The notes beneath the pieces were generated by a model. The model was given only the letters and a program-made list of their open reading frames with translations. It searched no databases and was not told the DNA's origin. 31,280 bases of DNA from RGIG4576 sp045656705. GTDB taxonomy: Bacteria; Bacteroidota; Bacteroidia; Bacteroidales; Muribaculaceae. The DNA is taken from the NCBI GenBank assembly GCA_045656705.1, contig JAZORR010000048.1, positions 1 to 31,280 of the forward strand, given 5' to 3'. Numbering within the stretch: position 1 is the first letter of the stretch; each line of letters begins with the position of its first letter. Positions 17,375-25,834 of this stretch are shown here, piece by piece. The translations under genes were made by a program, and so were the position numbers.

Positions 17375-17503
17375 TTATTGTTCTATGAGTATTCTGATCT
17401 CTTCTTTCAATTTAGTGCATTGTGTGGGCGATGTGCCGTATTCAATCATTGCGATAGTACCAGCCTTGTCAACGACTATGGTCATAGGATAACCATTGCT
17501 GAA
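17375..17503 (-). pseudogene. C-terminal remnant of a TlpA-like thioredoxin
   Basis: On the minus strand the frame reads FSNGYPMTIVVDKAGTIAMI and on to KLKEEIRILIEQ before a TAA at 17375-17377. GYP-x-T-x-V-x-DK-x-G is the strand with cis-proline and following loop of thioredoxin/TlpA proteins. The N-terminal CxxC part is absent. Its upstream end is cut exactly where the truncated histidine kinase starts on the other strand. Confidence 0.7.
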
Positions 17504-18170
17504 AGAAACTGGGTTGTGGGAGAAACTTACGCGTATTCTCACTCACGAGATTATGAACTCGCTCGCTCCTGTAACTTCTATCAGCCATACTCTTCTATCA
17601 TCATCGGGCGATGCCGAGACTATGCGTCAAGGATTGGAAACGATACATTCGACATCTGACAGGTTGCTTCGCTTTGTCGATTCTTTCTGTGTAGTAACAC
17701 GCATACCTACACCTCAAAAAGCACCATTCTATCTTTCAGAATTGCTGTCGGAAGCATTGGTGTTGACACAACGCGATAATATTAAGGTAGATGAGAATAT
17801 CGAGCCTGAAGATACGATGCTTTATGCCGACCGAGCATTGATGTCGCAAGTAATGGTTAATCTTCTCAAGAACGCAACTGAAGCACTATCGGAGCAAGAA
17901 TCCGTTGCCGATAGAATTATTACTATTCATTCAAGTATCGAGTCCGAGGAACGCATTCAGATAGAAGTTACCAATAATGGTGCTGCAATTCCCGACGAAG
18001 TCGCCGAAAATATCTTTACTCCATTCTTTACAACCAAAACCGACGGCTCAGGCATCGGTTTGGCAGTCTCACTCCAAATCCTTCGTCTTCACGGTGGCTC
18101 CCTCCGCCTAAAACACAACACCGATAGCCGCGTGTTATTATTTTTTGAAATTATTCCAACCGATTTGTAA
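17496..18170 (+). pseudogene. Truncated sensor histidine kinase (catalytic part only)
   Basis: The frame begins inside a kinase, with GLWEKLTRILTHEIMNSLAP carrying the phosphoacceptor His. It continues through QVMVNLLKNATEAL (N box), VTNNGAAIP, PFFTTKTDGSGIGLAVS and then LRLKHNTDSRV. Membrane and sensor parts are missing; the break lies at about 17500, joined to the TlpA remnant. The last residues (LLFFEIIPTDL) are not native: the true end, TFAIVKE, is found at 19429-19452 behind a 28-bp repeat. Without a good start codon it is probably dead, although the catalytic core is intact. Confidence 0.75.
18107..18134 (+). repeat. 28-bp direct repeat, left copy (kinase 3' end)
   Basis: Identical to 19401-19428 except one base (T18125 against C19419). 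Both copies encode LKHNTDSRV in the kinase frame. They flank the sigma-factor module. Confidence 0.9.
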
Positions 18171-18213
18171 TTTTTCTGTAATCTCTGCGACTAATGAGGC
18201 AAAAACGAAGAAG

Positions 18214-18705
18214 ATGAAAGAACTTGATTTGGAGAAAGAGTTTACGCAGATGATTATTGAAAATCGCAAGATAATCTTTAAGGTTTGCTATTTCTACACT
18301 ACGGATGAATATACTATTGAGGAACTTTCACAGGAAACTTTACTCAATTTGTGGCGTGCCTATCCCAATTTTCGTGGAGAGTGCAAACTTTCTACTTGGA
18401 TTTATCGCGTAACAATGAACACTTGTATATCATATATGAGACAAGCGTCTGTGAGGCCTCAGACGACTGAGTTGCCATTTGATTTACAGTCGGACATTAA
18501 TACTGACGGCGATAAAAATTATCATTTGCAAGAACTTTATTCTATGATTAACCGCTTAGGCAAATTAGAACGCGCTCTGATTTTGTTGTGGTTAGAAGAT
18601 CATAGTTATGTCGAGATTGCTGAAATACTCGGCATCTCCAAAACCAATGTTGCTGTAATGCTTCATCGTACAAAAGAGAAATTAAAAAAGATGTCGAACA
18701 AATAA
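18214..18705 (+). CDS. ECF-type RNA polymerase sigma factor
   Basis: 163 residues from ATG 18214, after AACGAAGAAG. Region 2 covers about 5-75: KVCYFYTTDEYTIEELSQET and LWRAYPNFRGECKLSTWIYR, with TWIYRVTMN contacting the -10 region. Region 4 covers about 105-160: LGKLERALILLWLEDHSYVE, then IAEILGISKTNVAVMLHRTK for -35 binding. It would direct polymerase to a small regulon. The next gene, 12 bases after, encodes a membrane protein and may hold the sigma factor inactive. The frame is also open upstream to 18145, where it overlaps the kinase fragment, but the homology starts at this ATG. Confidence 0.92.
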   Translation: MKELDLEKEFTQMIIENRKIIFKVCYFYTTDEYTIEELSQETLLNLWRAYPNFRGECKLSTWIYRVTMNTCISYMRQASVRPQTTELPFDLQSDINTDGDKNYHLQELYSMINRLGKLERALILLWLEDHSYVEIAEILGISKTNVAVMLHRTKEKLKKMSNK

Positions 18706-18717
18706 AATTAGATTACT

Positions 18718-19290
18718 ATGGATCTAGAACAAATGAAATCAAACTGGAATAAAGTAAGTGCTCAACTTGAGAAAAATAATGCTATTAACACTCGTATAGT
18801 ACACGAGTTGATAACCAATCGCAATCAGACAAATCTCGATAAGATTGCACGTGGTCACAAGTTCATTCTTGGCACATTAGTTCTTATGGCAACTTTGGCT
18901 TTACCTTTTCAGATGCGCACAGAACTTATTCATATGAGTAGCTTTATATTGATAGAAGTTGTGCTTTTAGCAATAATTGCGTTAACAAGCTATATGCTTA
19001 AAGTCCTGTCTCGTGTAGACTGTAGTAAACCTACTTCGGAGCTAATAATGCGTTATATCGTGACATACAAACGTCTTTATAGCATGAATCAACGCTTTGG
19101 TGGTGCAATTGCAGTAGTTGTTATAGGTATAGTTTATGCTATAGAATGTGCTTTTACTGCAAATGCGATTATTGCAGTTGTTATTGCACTGATTGCTGGG
19201 ACAATATTAGGAATCAATCAGACCAAACGCCACAATCGTCTATTAAAGGATATTGAAGACGGGTTAGCTGAACTGCGAGAGTTTAATTAA
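18718..19290 (+). CDS. Four-helix membrane protein paired with the sigma factor
   Basis: 190 residues. A soluble N terminus of about 50 residues (MDLEQMKSNWNKVSAQLEKN) is followed by four predicted membrane helices near 51-67, 73-93, 128-146 and 148-165, and a charged tail. Proteins that begin DLEQMKSNWNK-like and follow an ECF sigma gene are common in Bacteroidetes. An anti-sigma or signal-relay role is plausible from position only. No zinc-binding anti-sigma motif is visible. Confidence 0.7.
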   Translation: MDLEQMKSNWNKVSAQLEKNNAINTRIVHELITNRNQTNLDKIARGHKFILGTLVLMATLALPFQMRTELIHMSSFILIEVVLLAIIALTSYMLKVLSRVDCSKPTSELIMRYIVTYKRLYSMNQRFGGAIAVVVIGIVYAIECAFTANAIIAVVIALIAGTILGINQTKRHNRLLKDIEDGLAELREFN

Positions 19291-19318
19291 AAGATAAAAG
19301 CATATCCCTCTATGTTGT

Positions 19319-19358
19319 ACCCCTCTACGAATTTTCGTCGTAAATTCATAAGAGGGGT
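19319..19358 (+). terminator. Terminator of the sigma factor module
   Basis: Stem ACCCCTCT (19319-19326) with AGAGGGGT (19351-19358), and an inner stem GAATTT (19329-19334) with AAATTC (19342-19347). A short T-rich tail follows. Confidence 0.75.
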
Positions 19359-19400
19359 ATCTTTATAGCCTGATACTATGTTTGTAAGTAGCTAGTTCCA

Positions 19401-19452
19401 CCTAAAACACAACACCGACAGCCGCGTGACCTTCGCTATCGTTAAGGAATAA
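19401..19452 (+). pseudogene. Displaced 3' end of the histidine kinase, including the right 28-bp repeat copy
   Basis: The frame reads LKHNTDSRVTFAIVKE and TAA at 19450-19452, a normal kinase end. The repeat covers 19401-19428. The sequence before it (19359-19400) is not kinase, so this is the orphaned tail of the gene at 17496-18170. Confidence 0.75.
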
Positions 19453-19494
19453 GTCATCATACATAACCATTACATGAATTATACAACTCAAAAT

Positions 19495-19522
19495 CACCAC
19501 ATTACCTTTCGCTTATGTGGTG
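19495..19522. terminator. Hairpin before the defence island
   Basis: CACCACAT (19495-19502) pairs with ATGTGGTG (19515-19522), followed by TTTAT. It ends whatever was transcribed with the kinase. Confidence 0.6.
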
Positions 19523-19615
19523 GTTTATATTGTGATTTAAACCCCACAGTATTATATCTGTGTTTGTTTTTGAGTTTTTTTCTCAAATTTGAGCACAATA
19601 TCGAAAAATAATTGT

Positions 19616-19623
19616 TATATTTG
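19616..19623 (+). promoter_or_regulatory. -7 element for the RloAB/CBASS operon
   Basis: TATATTTG matches TAnnTTTG and lies 45 bases before ATG 19669. A TTTG at 19588-19591 is a little too far (24 bases) for the usual -33. Confidence 0.5.
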
Positions 19624-19668
19624 CAACAAATTTATAAGAAAGCAGTAAGTAACCTAAATAAAAATGAT

Positions 19669-20940
19669 ATGATTCTTGATTTTACAGTTGAAAACTATAG
19701 GTCAATTTATGGCAAAAAGACATTAACTCTTGAAGCCGATAAAGCAATCAAAGAATGTAATGATTCAAATCTTTTTGAACATAACAAGTTTATTTTGCTT
19801 AAAACATTAGCCCTTTATGGTGCTAATTCAAGTGGAAAATCAAACCTTGTAAGTGCCATGTATACTATGGCAAAATGCGTATTGTCATCTGTAAAATTGA
19901 ACGACAATGAAGAACTTGATTTTGATCCATTCCTTTTATTAAAGAATAATACTAAACCTACAATGTTTGAAGTTATATTCTTAAAAGGGAATTTTTGTTA
20001 TCGTTACGGTTTTAGATATAATCTTGAAAAGATTGTAGAAGAATGGTTATTTCGCAAAACAACACCTCGTTCAAAGGAGCAAATGATGTTCGTTAGAAAT
20101 GAGGAAGGTATTTATGTGGAAGAAAGTAATTTCCCGGAAGGTGTTGGTTGCGAGGAAAAGACCAATGACAATCGATTGTTTTTGTCGCTTTGTCAGCAAT
20201 TAGGTGGAGAAATATCTCGTCAAGTAATGTCATGGTTTCAATCGGGCTTTAATGTTATTTCCGGATTGAATAATCATCAATATAGGTCATATTCAAAACT
20301 CTTCTTTCATAAAAAAGAAAAGTCCAGCGAAGAAGCTCTTAAGTTTTTCCAAAAATTGAAACTAGGATTTAGTAATATTCTTACCCATGAAGAAGAACCT
20401 ATCATTCCTCAAGGAATACCAATGGAATTAAAAGCTCTAATGCAAAGAGAAATGCAAGGAAAGAAAAGTATTGAATTGGATTCCATTCATCATGTATATT
20501 CTGACAAAGGTAAAGTCGTTGGTTCAATAAACTTCTCCTTTGAAGAAAGAGAATCTTCAGGAACGAACAAATTGTTTGATTTGTCCGGTCCTATATTTGA
20601 GACTCTATATAATGGCTCTATACTTGTTGTTGATGAATTAGATGCAAAAATGCACCCACTTATTTCACAGTATATCATAGAACTATTTAATAATTCAGAG
20701 ACTAACCCCAATAATGCTCAATTGATATTTACCACTCACGACACACATCTGTTATCTCAAAGAATACTCAGACGTGACCAAATTTGGTTTACTGAAAAAG
20801 ATTCAAAAGAGCAAACCGATTTGTATAGCTTGATGGATATTATACTCCCAGATGGCTCAAAGCCTCGTAATGACGCAAACTATGAAAAAAATTACATAGC
20901 TGGTCGTTATGGTGCAATACCTTATATTCTAAACGATTAA
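19669..20940 (+). CDS. RloA-like AAA+ ATPase (AbiL-type defence, first gene)
   Basis: 423 residues from ATG 19669 (MILDFTVENYRSIYGKKTLT); an earlier TTG in frame overlaps the promoter. LDFTVENYRSI is the usual opening strand of SMC/RecF-like ATPases (AAA_15/AAA_21). Walker A is GANSSGKS at 51-58. Walker B and signature lie near the C terminus (SILVVDELDAKMHPLI, then TTHDTHLL). Together with the RloB protein 12 bases downstream it forms the pair known as RloAB or AbiL: the ATPase is thought to sense infection and the partner to act as a TOPRIM-like toxin, as in PARIS. First gene of a four-gene operon. Confidence 0.85.
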   Translation: MILDFTVENYRSIYGKKTLTLEADKAIKECNDSNLFEHNKFILLKTLALYGANSSGKSNLVSAMYTMAKCVLSSVKLNDNEELDFDPFLLLKNNTKPTMFEVIFLKGNFCYRYGFRYNLEKIVEEWLFRKTTPRSKEQMMFVRNEEGIYVEESNFPEGVGCEEKTNDNRLFLSLCQQLGGEISRQVMSWFQSGFNVISGLNNHQYRSYSKLFFHKKEKSSEEALKFFQKLKLGFSNILTHEEEPIIPQGIPMELKALMQREMQGKKSIELDSIHHVYSDKGKVVGSINFSFEERESSGTNKLFDLSGPIFETLYNGSILVVDELDAKMHPLISQYIIELFNNSETNPNNAQLIFTTHDTHLLSQRILRRDQIWFTEKDSKEQTDLYSLMDIILPDGSKPRNDANYEKNYIAGRYGAIPYILND

Positions 20941-20952
20941 ACTCTTCAATTT

Positions 20953-21654
20953 ATGGCAAAAAAAATCAAAATAGATAATGTCTCAACTAAATTCAAGAGA
21001 CAATCTCAGAAAAGAGTTTCAAAAGTTGTTCGTTGTTCTGTTCTTATTGTTTGTGAGGGGACTAAAACAGAGCCTAATTATTTTGAAGCATTTGCAAAGA
21101 AACAACAAGGCGTAATCGTGTACGATATTGAGGTTAAAGGACTTGGGAGAGGGACAAAAGATGTGGTAGAAAAAGCCATTAACTTGAAGAGTAAGAATAA
21201 CTACGATCGAGTTTGGGCAGTTTTTGATAAAGACGAATTTCCGGCTAAGGATTTTAATGATGCAATAACTTTAGGTAATCAAAATGGTATTGAGGTAGCA
21301 TGGAGCAACGAAGCCTTTGAATTATGGTATTTATATCACTTCCATAATGTAACGACAGGTGTATCAAGAAAGCAATATGAAGAGAAAATTTCGATTGCTA
21401 TTAACTCTTCACCTAAATACAAATCCCAAAAGAAGTATAAGTATGCTAAGAACGATCCTAATAATTTTGAGATAATGACAACCTATGGATCTATGGATGC
21501 TGCTATGAAATATGCTGAGACTAAACATTGTGAATATACAGATACGCGATATGCGAAACAAAACCCATGTACCACAGTTTATCGTCTTGTTCGACAACTG
21601 ATAGGCAAAGACGAGGAATTAAATAAAGAATTAATTAAAAAATTAGAGGAATAA
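20953..21654 (+). CDS. RloB family protein (AbiL-type defence, second gene)
   Basis: 233 residues. After a basic N terminus comes VLIVCEGTKTEPNYFEAF with E35, then VWAVFDKDEF with D92 and D94, and WSNEAFELWYLYHF. This order (E, then D-x-D, then NxxFExWxLxHF) is the RloB family pattern and recalls TOPRIM/OLD nuclease active sites. Tight spacing to both neighbours (12 bases each side) shows co-expression with RloA and the nucleotidyltransferase. RNA or DNA cleavage as effector is inferred from the fold, not shown. Confidence 0.87.
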   Translation: MAKKIKIDNVSTKFKRQSQKRVSKVVRCSVLIVCEGTKTEPNYFEAFAKKQQGVIVYDIEVKGLGRGTKDVVEKAINLKSKNNYDRVWAVFDKDEFPAKDFNDAITLGNQNGIEVAWSNEAFELWYLYHFHNVTTGVSRKQYEEKISIAINSSPKYKSQKKYKYAKNDPNNFEIMTTYGSMDAAMKYAETKHCEYTDTRYAKQNPCTTVYRLVRQLIGKDEELNKELIKKLEE

Positions 21655-21666
21655 ATAGTTATTTAC

Positions 21667-22476
21667 ATGGATAGAGTAACACGAAGAGGTGAAATAATCA
21701 GTGCTGATATGCGTTCGTTGATTTCTCAAAGATATAGAAGAATTACAAAAGCCGTAAATTTGGAATTTAGGAATATCGACAGTGAAACAGCCCATAGTTT
21801 GTATGTCGGTTCTTACGGCAGAGGGACAGCAATTAATACAAGCGATATTGATATCTTAGTAGAATTGCCCAGAAGTGAATATGAAAGATATGACCAATCA
21901 AAAGGAAATGGCCAATCAAGATTACTCCAAAGCGTAAAGAATGCAATATTATCGACTTTTCCAAGATCTGATATTCATGCAGATGGACAAGTTATTGTTA
22001 TTAACTTTTCTGATGGTACTAAATTTGAAGTATTACCAGCATTTCAACAAAAAGATTGGAGTGGCAATTGGACCGGGAAATATGATTATCCCGATACTAA
22101 TATGGGTGGTAATTGGAGGACTACAGACCCCAAAGCTGAACAAGATGCTATGAAAAAGAAAAATATTGAAAGTAATGGTTTACTGTTTGACACTTGTAAA
22201 CATATACGACAAATAAGAGATCAATATTTTAGTAATAATAAATTACCTGGTATAGTAATTGATAGTTTTGTTTATCACTATATTGGTGGGTGGCACTGGT
22301 TACGAGATGGAGAGCAAGGTGATGGTAGCCCATGTGGAACTTATGAGAAAAAACTTTATGCAGATTGTCCTTATTGGACTCTAGATTTATATGCTCCGGG
22401 GAGTGGTATGCATGTTAACACAACAGATAGTATAGAAACATTAAAAAAAGTATTAAATTACATGTCGAAAGAGTGA
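21667..22476 (+). CDS. SMODS CD-NTase (cyclic oligonucleotide synthase)
   Basis: 269 residues. The catalytic core is complete: helix-loop GSYGRGTAINTSDIDILVEL with G48-S49 and metal ligands D60 and D62, and the third acid E121 in KFEVLPAF. Such enzymes make a cyclic di- or trinucleotide when phage is sensed (CBASS) and switch on a partner effector. The partner is almost certainly the SLATT protein, whose ATG overlaps this stop codon. No Cap2/Cap3 or HORMA/TRIP13 genes are present, so this is the short two-gene form. Its gene starts 12 bases after rloB. Confidence 0.88.
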   Translation: MDRVTRRGEIISADMRSLISQRYRRITKAVNLEFRNIDSETAHSLYVGSYGRGTAINTSDIDILVELPRSEYERYDQSKGNGQSRLLQSVKNAILSTFPRSDIHADGQVIVINFSDGTKFEVLPAFQQKDWSGNWTGKYDYPDTNMGGNWRTTDPKAEQDAMKKKNIESNGLLFDTCKHIRQIRDQYFSNNKLPGIVIDSFVYHYIGGWHWLRDGEQGDGSPCGTYEKKLYADCPYWTLDLYAPGSGMHVNTTDSIETLKKVLNYMSKE

Positions 22477-23048
22477 TGGAGATGGATAAATTATTAGGTG
22501 AAGCTAGATTTTATTTTGCACAATGTGTATTTAATACAAGTTGTCAGTATAAAGCTTATAATAGATACAAAGAAAAACGTGATTTAAGGCATAAAATAGC
22601 ATTATGGATTTCAAGTATATCAATAATTATATTATGTTTAACAATATTGGGTTGGGAATCTAATTGTCAATTACTGCTCCGTATCATATCTTTTTTGGGA
22701 ATTATACTTACTGCAGGATCAATGATATTTGAACTATATAACAAGGAAGACTTAACAGAATTCATGTGTTATCATAAACAAACAGCAGAAGATTATAAAC
22801 AATTAAGAGATTTATTTATGGACATCATTCGCCAAATTAAATCTGGCGGTGACAAGAATATAATTGAAGATAGGCTCCAATTATATTTACATGACTATAG
22901 TATACTAGGAAAGTATTCATTACCTACAAATGAACAAGATTATACAAATGCTCAAATAGAATTGGGCTTAAAAGGGCAAGGTGAATCTTTTACTTGGTCA
23001 TTAGACGAAATTAATAAGTTCTTACCTATTGAATTGCGTGAGAATTAA
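22476..23048 (+). CDS. SLATT-domain membrane effector
   Basis: 190 residues from ATG 22476, which overlaps the preceding TGA (translation coupling). A soluble first helix pair (ARFYFAQCVFNTSCQYKAYNRYKEKRD) leads into two membrane helices at about 43-63 and 67-88, then a helical C-terminal part (DLTEFMCYHKQTAEDYKQLR). This is the layout of SLATT proteins, predicted to form pores that kill or arrest the cell when activated by the nucleotide made next door. The product is small and AT-rich, like the rest of the island. Confidence 0.8.
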   Translation: MEMDKLLGEARFYFAQCVFNTSCQYKAYNRYKEKRDLRHKIALWISSISIIILCLTILGWESNCQLLLRIISFLGIILTAGSMIFELYNKEDLTEFMCYHKQTAEDYKQLRDLFMDIIRQIKSGGDKNIIEDRLQLYLHDYSILGKYSLPTNEQDYTNAQIELGLKGQGESFTWSLDEINKFLPIELREN

Positions 23049-23105
23049 GCGACACTAGTCCCAAGGTCAACAAGATTTTGATACTCTAAAATCAAAATTT
23101 GAGGA

Positions 23106-23200
23106 AGAATCTAAATTATATATTTCTCCCATTTTGGAATGGTGTAGGTTAGATTCTCATAATGTACACTAGCACTCAAATCATACTATACAATTTGAGT
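23106..23200. other. Two hairpins in the gap after the SLATT gene
   Basis: AGAATCTAA (23106-23114) pairs with TTAGATTCT (23149-23157) and encloses CCATT-ttgg-AATGG (23129-23142). A second hairpin is ACTCAAAT (23174-23181) with ATTTGAGT (23193-23200). Neither has a clear T-run. They may stop the SLATT transcript or be part of a leader for the TIR gene at 23252. Confidence 0.4.
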
Positions 23201-23251
23201 GGTATATAATCTATTAAATTTTTCAAATCTAAAATACAATTATTGTAATAT

Positions 23252-24037
23252 ATGACTTATGCCACTTTTTGTTTGCTTAATGAAATTCAACATAAAAGTC
23301 TTCAAGATACTTTTATTAGTTTGGGCATAAACTTAAACGATTTTGATATTTATCAAGATTGCTCTTGTTTAGAATTTTCATATAAATTCGATTCAAATTA
23401 TCGCTTTCAAATTCGAGAGTCAATTTATAATGCATCTTTCGATGTTTATTGTTGTCCTTATACTTATCAATCAAGCATTTATATTGGAGTAATATATTTC
23501 CAAGAAATAATAAATCTTGCTAAAGAATGGGGCTCCGTTTTCCTTCAAAAAATCAAGGGAATTGATTACATTCACAAGATATTTATCAGTCATTCTTCAT
23601 TAGACAAAAGGATTATAACAGAATTTGTTGATAAAATTTTATTTTCATCGTGCGGTCTTTTAGCAAATAATATAGTGTATACATCTTTAGAGTCTACAGG
23701 CGTAAATGCAGGTAAAGATATTAAGGAATACATAAAGCAAACTATAAAAGAATCGTCATATGTAATCTTTATGATTTCTGACAACTTCAAAAATAGTGAG
23801 ATTTGCTTAAATGAAATGGGCGCTGCTTGGGCTTTAGATAAAGAAGTAATCCCAATACTACTTCCTCATGTGTCATTTCAGCAAGTAGGTTGGCTTAACT
23901 TTTATGATAGAGCAATTAAAATAGATGACGATAAAGCTCTAGATGAAATATATAACAAATTTAATCGGTCTAATTTGAATATTTCAGATTGGAATAGGAA
24001 TAAACGTAATTTTCTTGATTATTGCAAAGACTATTAA
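23252..24037 (+). CDS. TIR-domain protein with an N-terminal extra domain
   Basis: 261 residues. The TIR domain spans about 108-230: KIFISHSSLDKRIITEFVDK, then IKESSYVIFMISDNFKNSEI and CLNEMGAAWALDKEVIPILL. E188 in NEMGAAW is at the position of the catalytic Glu of NAD-cleaving TIR enzymes. Residues 1-105 (MTYATFCLLNEIQHKSLQDT onward) form an unrecognised domain that may sense the trigger or tether the protein. It is followed 41 bases later by a nuclease-like gene in the same direction. NAD depletion on infection is the likely action; Thoeris-like genes for a cADPR-type sensor are not present. Confidence 0.8.
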   Translation: MTYATFCLLNEIQHKSLQDTFISLGINLNDFDIYQDCSCLEFSYKFDSNYRFQIRESIYNASFDVYCCPYTYQSSIYIGVIYFQEIINLAKEWGSVFLQKIKGIDYIHKIFISHSSLDKRIITEFVDKILFSSCGLLANNIVYTSLESTGVNAGKDIKEYIKQTIKESSYVIFMISDNFKNSEICLNEMGAAWALDKEVIPILLPHVSFQQVGWLNFYDRAIKIDDDKALDEIYNKFNRSNLNISDWNRNKRNFLDYCKDY

Positions 24038-24078
24038 ACCTCTTTAATATAATCATATAAACGATGTGAATTAAAATC

Positions 24079-25479
24079 ATGCAATTATATATTATAGGAA
24101 AAGATACTGAAGATAAAGGTAATCAACTTGAAGAATTGACTCAAATAATTCTTGAACAAAAGTTTGTTAAGAATTTATGCCGAAGTAAAATTTCATCTGG
24201 TGGCGATGAAATAGATGTTTCGGGAATAATCTGTAATACTGCATTATCAGATATTGATATTCCAATTATTTGCGAATGTAAAGCTCATTCTAATCCCATT
24301 AATTTGACCGATTGGCTGAAGTTTTTGGGGAAATTCTATGTAAAAACTTTGGATAACTCCCGGACTCAAGGATATTTAATATCATTATCAGGAGCTAATG
24401 GAAATGTTTTGGGAGCATATGATGATTTTAAAAAGAAATGTGATTCTGTTAAATTCATTACTGGTGATGAACTGGTCTCTTTATTGACTTCATATTACAA
24501 GCTTCCAACACAAAAAGTAGTAAAAGATTTTGTTGCACAATATACCGATAAACGAATCAATGACATTTCATTAATGTATTATTCTAAACAAATATATTGG
24601 GTTATTTCTTTTATAACTGGAGAATTTACTATAATGGAATCTCAACAAGGATTTATTCCGATGGATAAGTATGAACAATTAAATCCTTATATACAAAAAT
24701 TTACGAATTTAATAGGTTTTATTGATATTGAAGCTGAAAATAAAGCCTTACATCGAAAGCGTTATATTGAAGGCCAAATTCTGTATAATTGTTTAAAGCA
24801 AACATTTATTACATATGATGAATTAGTACAAGATTTATCTTCTCATACAGATTTGTATGTAACAAAAGAAGAATTGGTTACATTTATAAATGAAATCACT
24901 TTCATAGAATGTTCTAATGACCAAATCTCTTTAAAAAAGGTCACTGATATTGACATTGTTGAATTTTATAGATATATTCTGCATAGACCAATAAAATCGG
25001 AACTGTTAGAGTGTTCCTTTTATAAGGACCATATAAACGACAACTTACTTTCTGAGATAGAAACGATTCAATGTGGAATGCCTATCCCAGAAAAAAAGAG
25101 AAAAGATTGCATTTCAATCTTACAGCTATCTCCGAGTGCCTTAATTTATGCCATAACACCGGATCCAGCTATTCTTCATGGTCGCCAATTAATGCAGTTT
25201 ATTACAGAAGATATTAATAATAAGCATTTTGATATGTTTATGGAAAAGGTTATTGATTATCTAACTTTAGATTTTAAATCTCAACCTTTTTACAAAACTT
25301 ACTTACATAAATTTGGTATAAAATCATTTTCTATTAATAGAACGTTAGTAATCAATGAAAACGATGAGAGTCAAATAATAATAAAACATGCTCCAATCCT
25401 AAGATATGGAATATTATCTGGATTTGAACAGAATCCAACTGTATTAATAAACACATTTGAAAGTAGCTCCATTGAATAA
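24079..25479 (+). CDS. PD-(D/E)XK nuclease-like protein (Mrr-type N terminus)
   Basis: 466 residues. Residues 12-70 look like a restriction-endonuclease fold: DKGNQLEELTQIILEQ, GGDEIDVSGI with D46, then IICECKAHS with E66 and K68, the D...E-x-K set of the PD-(D/E)XK family. IINLTDWLKFLGKFY-like text after it fits the Mrr/REase_cat pattern in which the protein feels foreign DNA. The remaining 350 residues are not recognised; they include a possible winged-helix stretch (TYDELVQDLSSHTDLYVTKE) and no methylase or helicase motifs. Paired with the TIR gene. DNA sensing or cutting is inferred. Confidence 0.6.
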   Translation: MQLYIIGKDTEDKGNQLEELTQIILEQKFVKNLCRSKISSGGDEIDVSGIICNTALSDIDIPIICECKAHSNPINLTDWLKFLGKFYVKTLDNSRTQGYLISLSGANGNVLGAYDDFKKKCDSVKFITGDELVSLLTSYYKLPTQKVVKDFVAQYTDKRINDISLMYYSKQIYWVISFITGEFTIMESQQGFIPMDKYEQLNPYIQKFTNLIGFIDIEAENKALHRKRYIEGQILYNCLKQTFITYDELVQDLSSHTDLYVTKEELVTFINEITFIECSNDQISLKKVTDIDIVEFYRYILHRPIKSELLECSFYKDHINDNLLSEIETIQCGMPIPEKKRKDCISILQLSPSALIYAITPDPAILHGRQLMQFITEDINNKHFDMFMEKVIDYLTLDFKSQPFYKTYLHKFGIKSFSINRTLVINENDESQIIIKHAPILRYGILSGFEQNPTVLINTFESSSIE

Positions 25480-25676
25480 CTGGGAAACTATCTTTACGAT
25501 AGACATACGATGATGTCGGATTGATTGTTGGCTTTGGCTGTTCTATCGGTCGCAACCGACTTAGAGACAATTGAGGTAAGTCTCACTCGTCTATGCCGAC
25601 CATAAACCAGCTTCACTGACTTTTATTGTTCGCTTACACTCGAATGTTATAGTACATTTCATCACTTCAATATTAG

Positions 25677-25720
25677 ACCACTTGGTTTCCCTGCTGTTAG
25701 GGCGAGCCGAGTGGTTTTTC
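25677..25720 (+). terminator. Terminator after the TIR/nuclease pair
   Basis: ACCACT (25677-25682) pairs with AGTGGT (25710-25715), with an inner CCCT/AGGG stem, then a T-rich tail. The stretch 25480-25676 before it and 25721-25834 after it hold nothing I can recognise. Confidence 0.7.
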
Positions 25721-25834
25721 CTTTCTGTTATCGGGCGTTTCATCACTGCTCGATGTTCCTATACTGTGCCTTATTTTACACCGTGATTTGATGATACAAT
25801 CGCTGTCGCTTTTCGTCACACTTTGATATTTCAC

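Noticed and set aside
23041..23251. Retron or toxin-antitoxin RNA gene in the gap before the TIR gene
   Set aside because: No reverse transcriptase or repeat-type antitoxin RNA is nearby; the hairpins alone do not support it.
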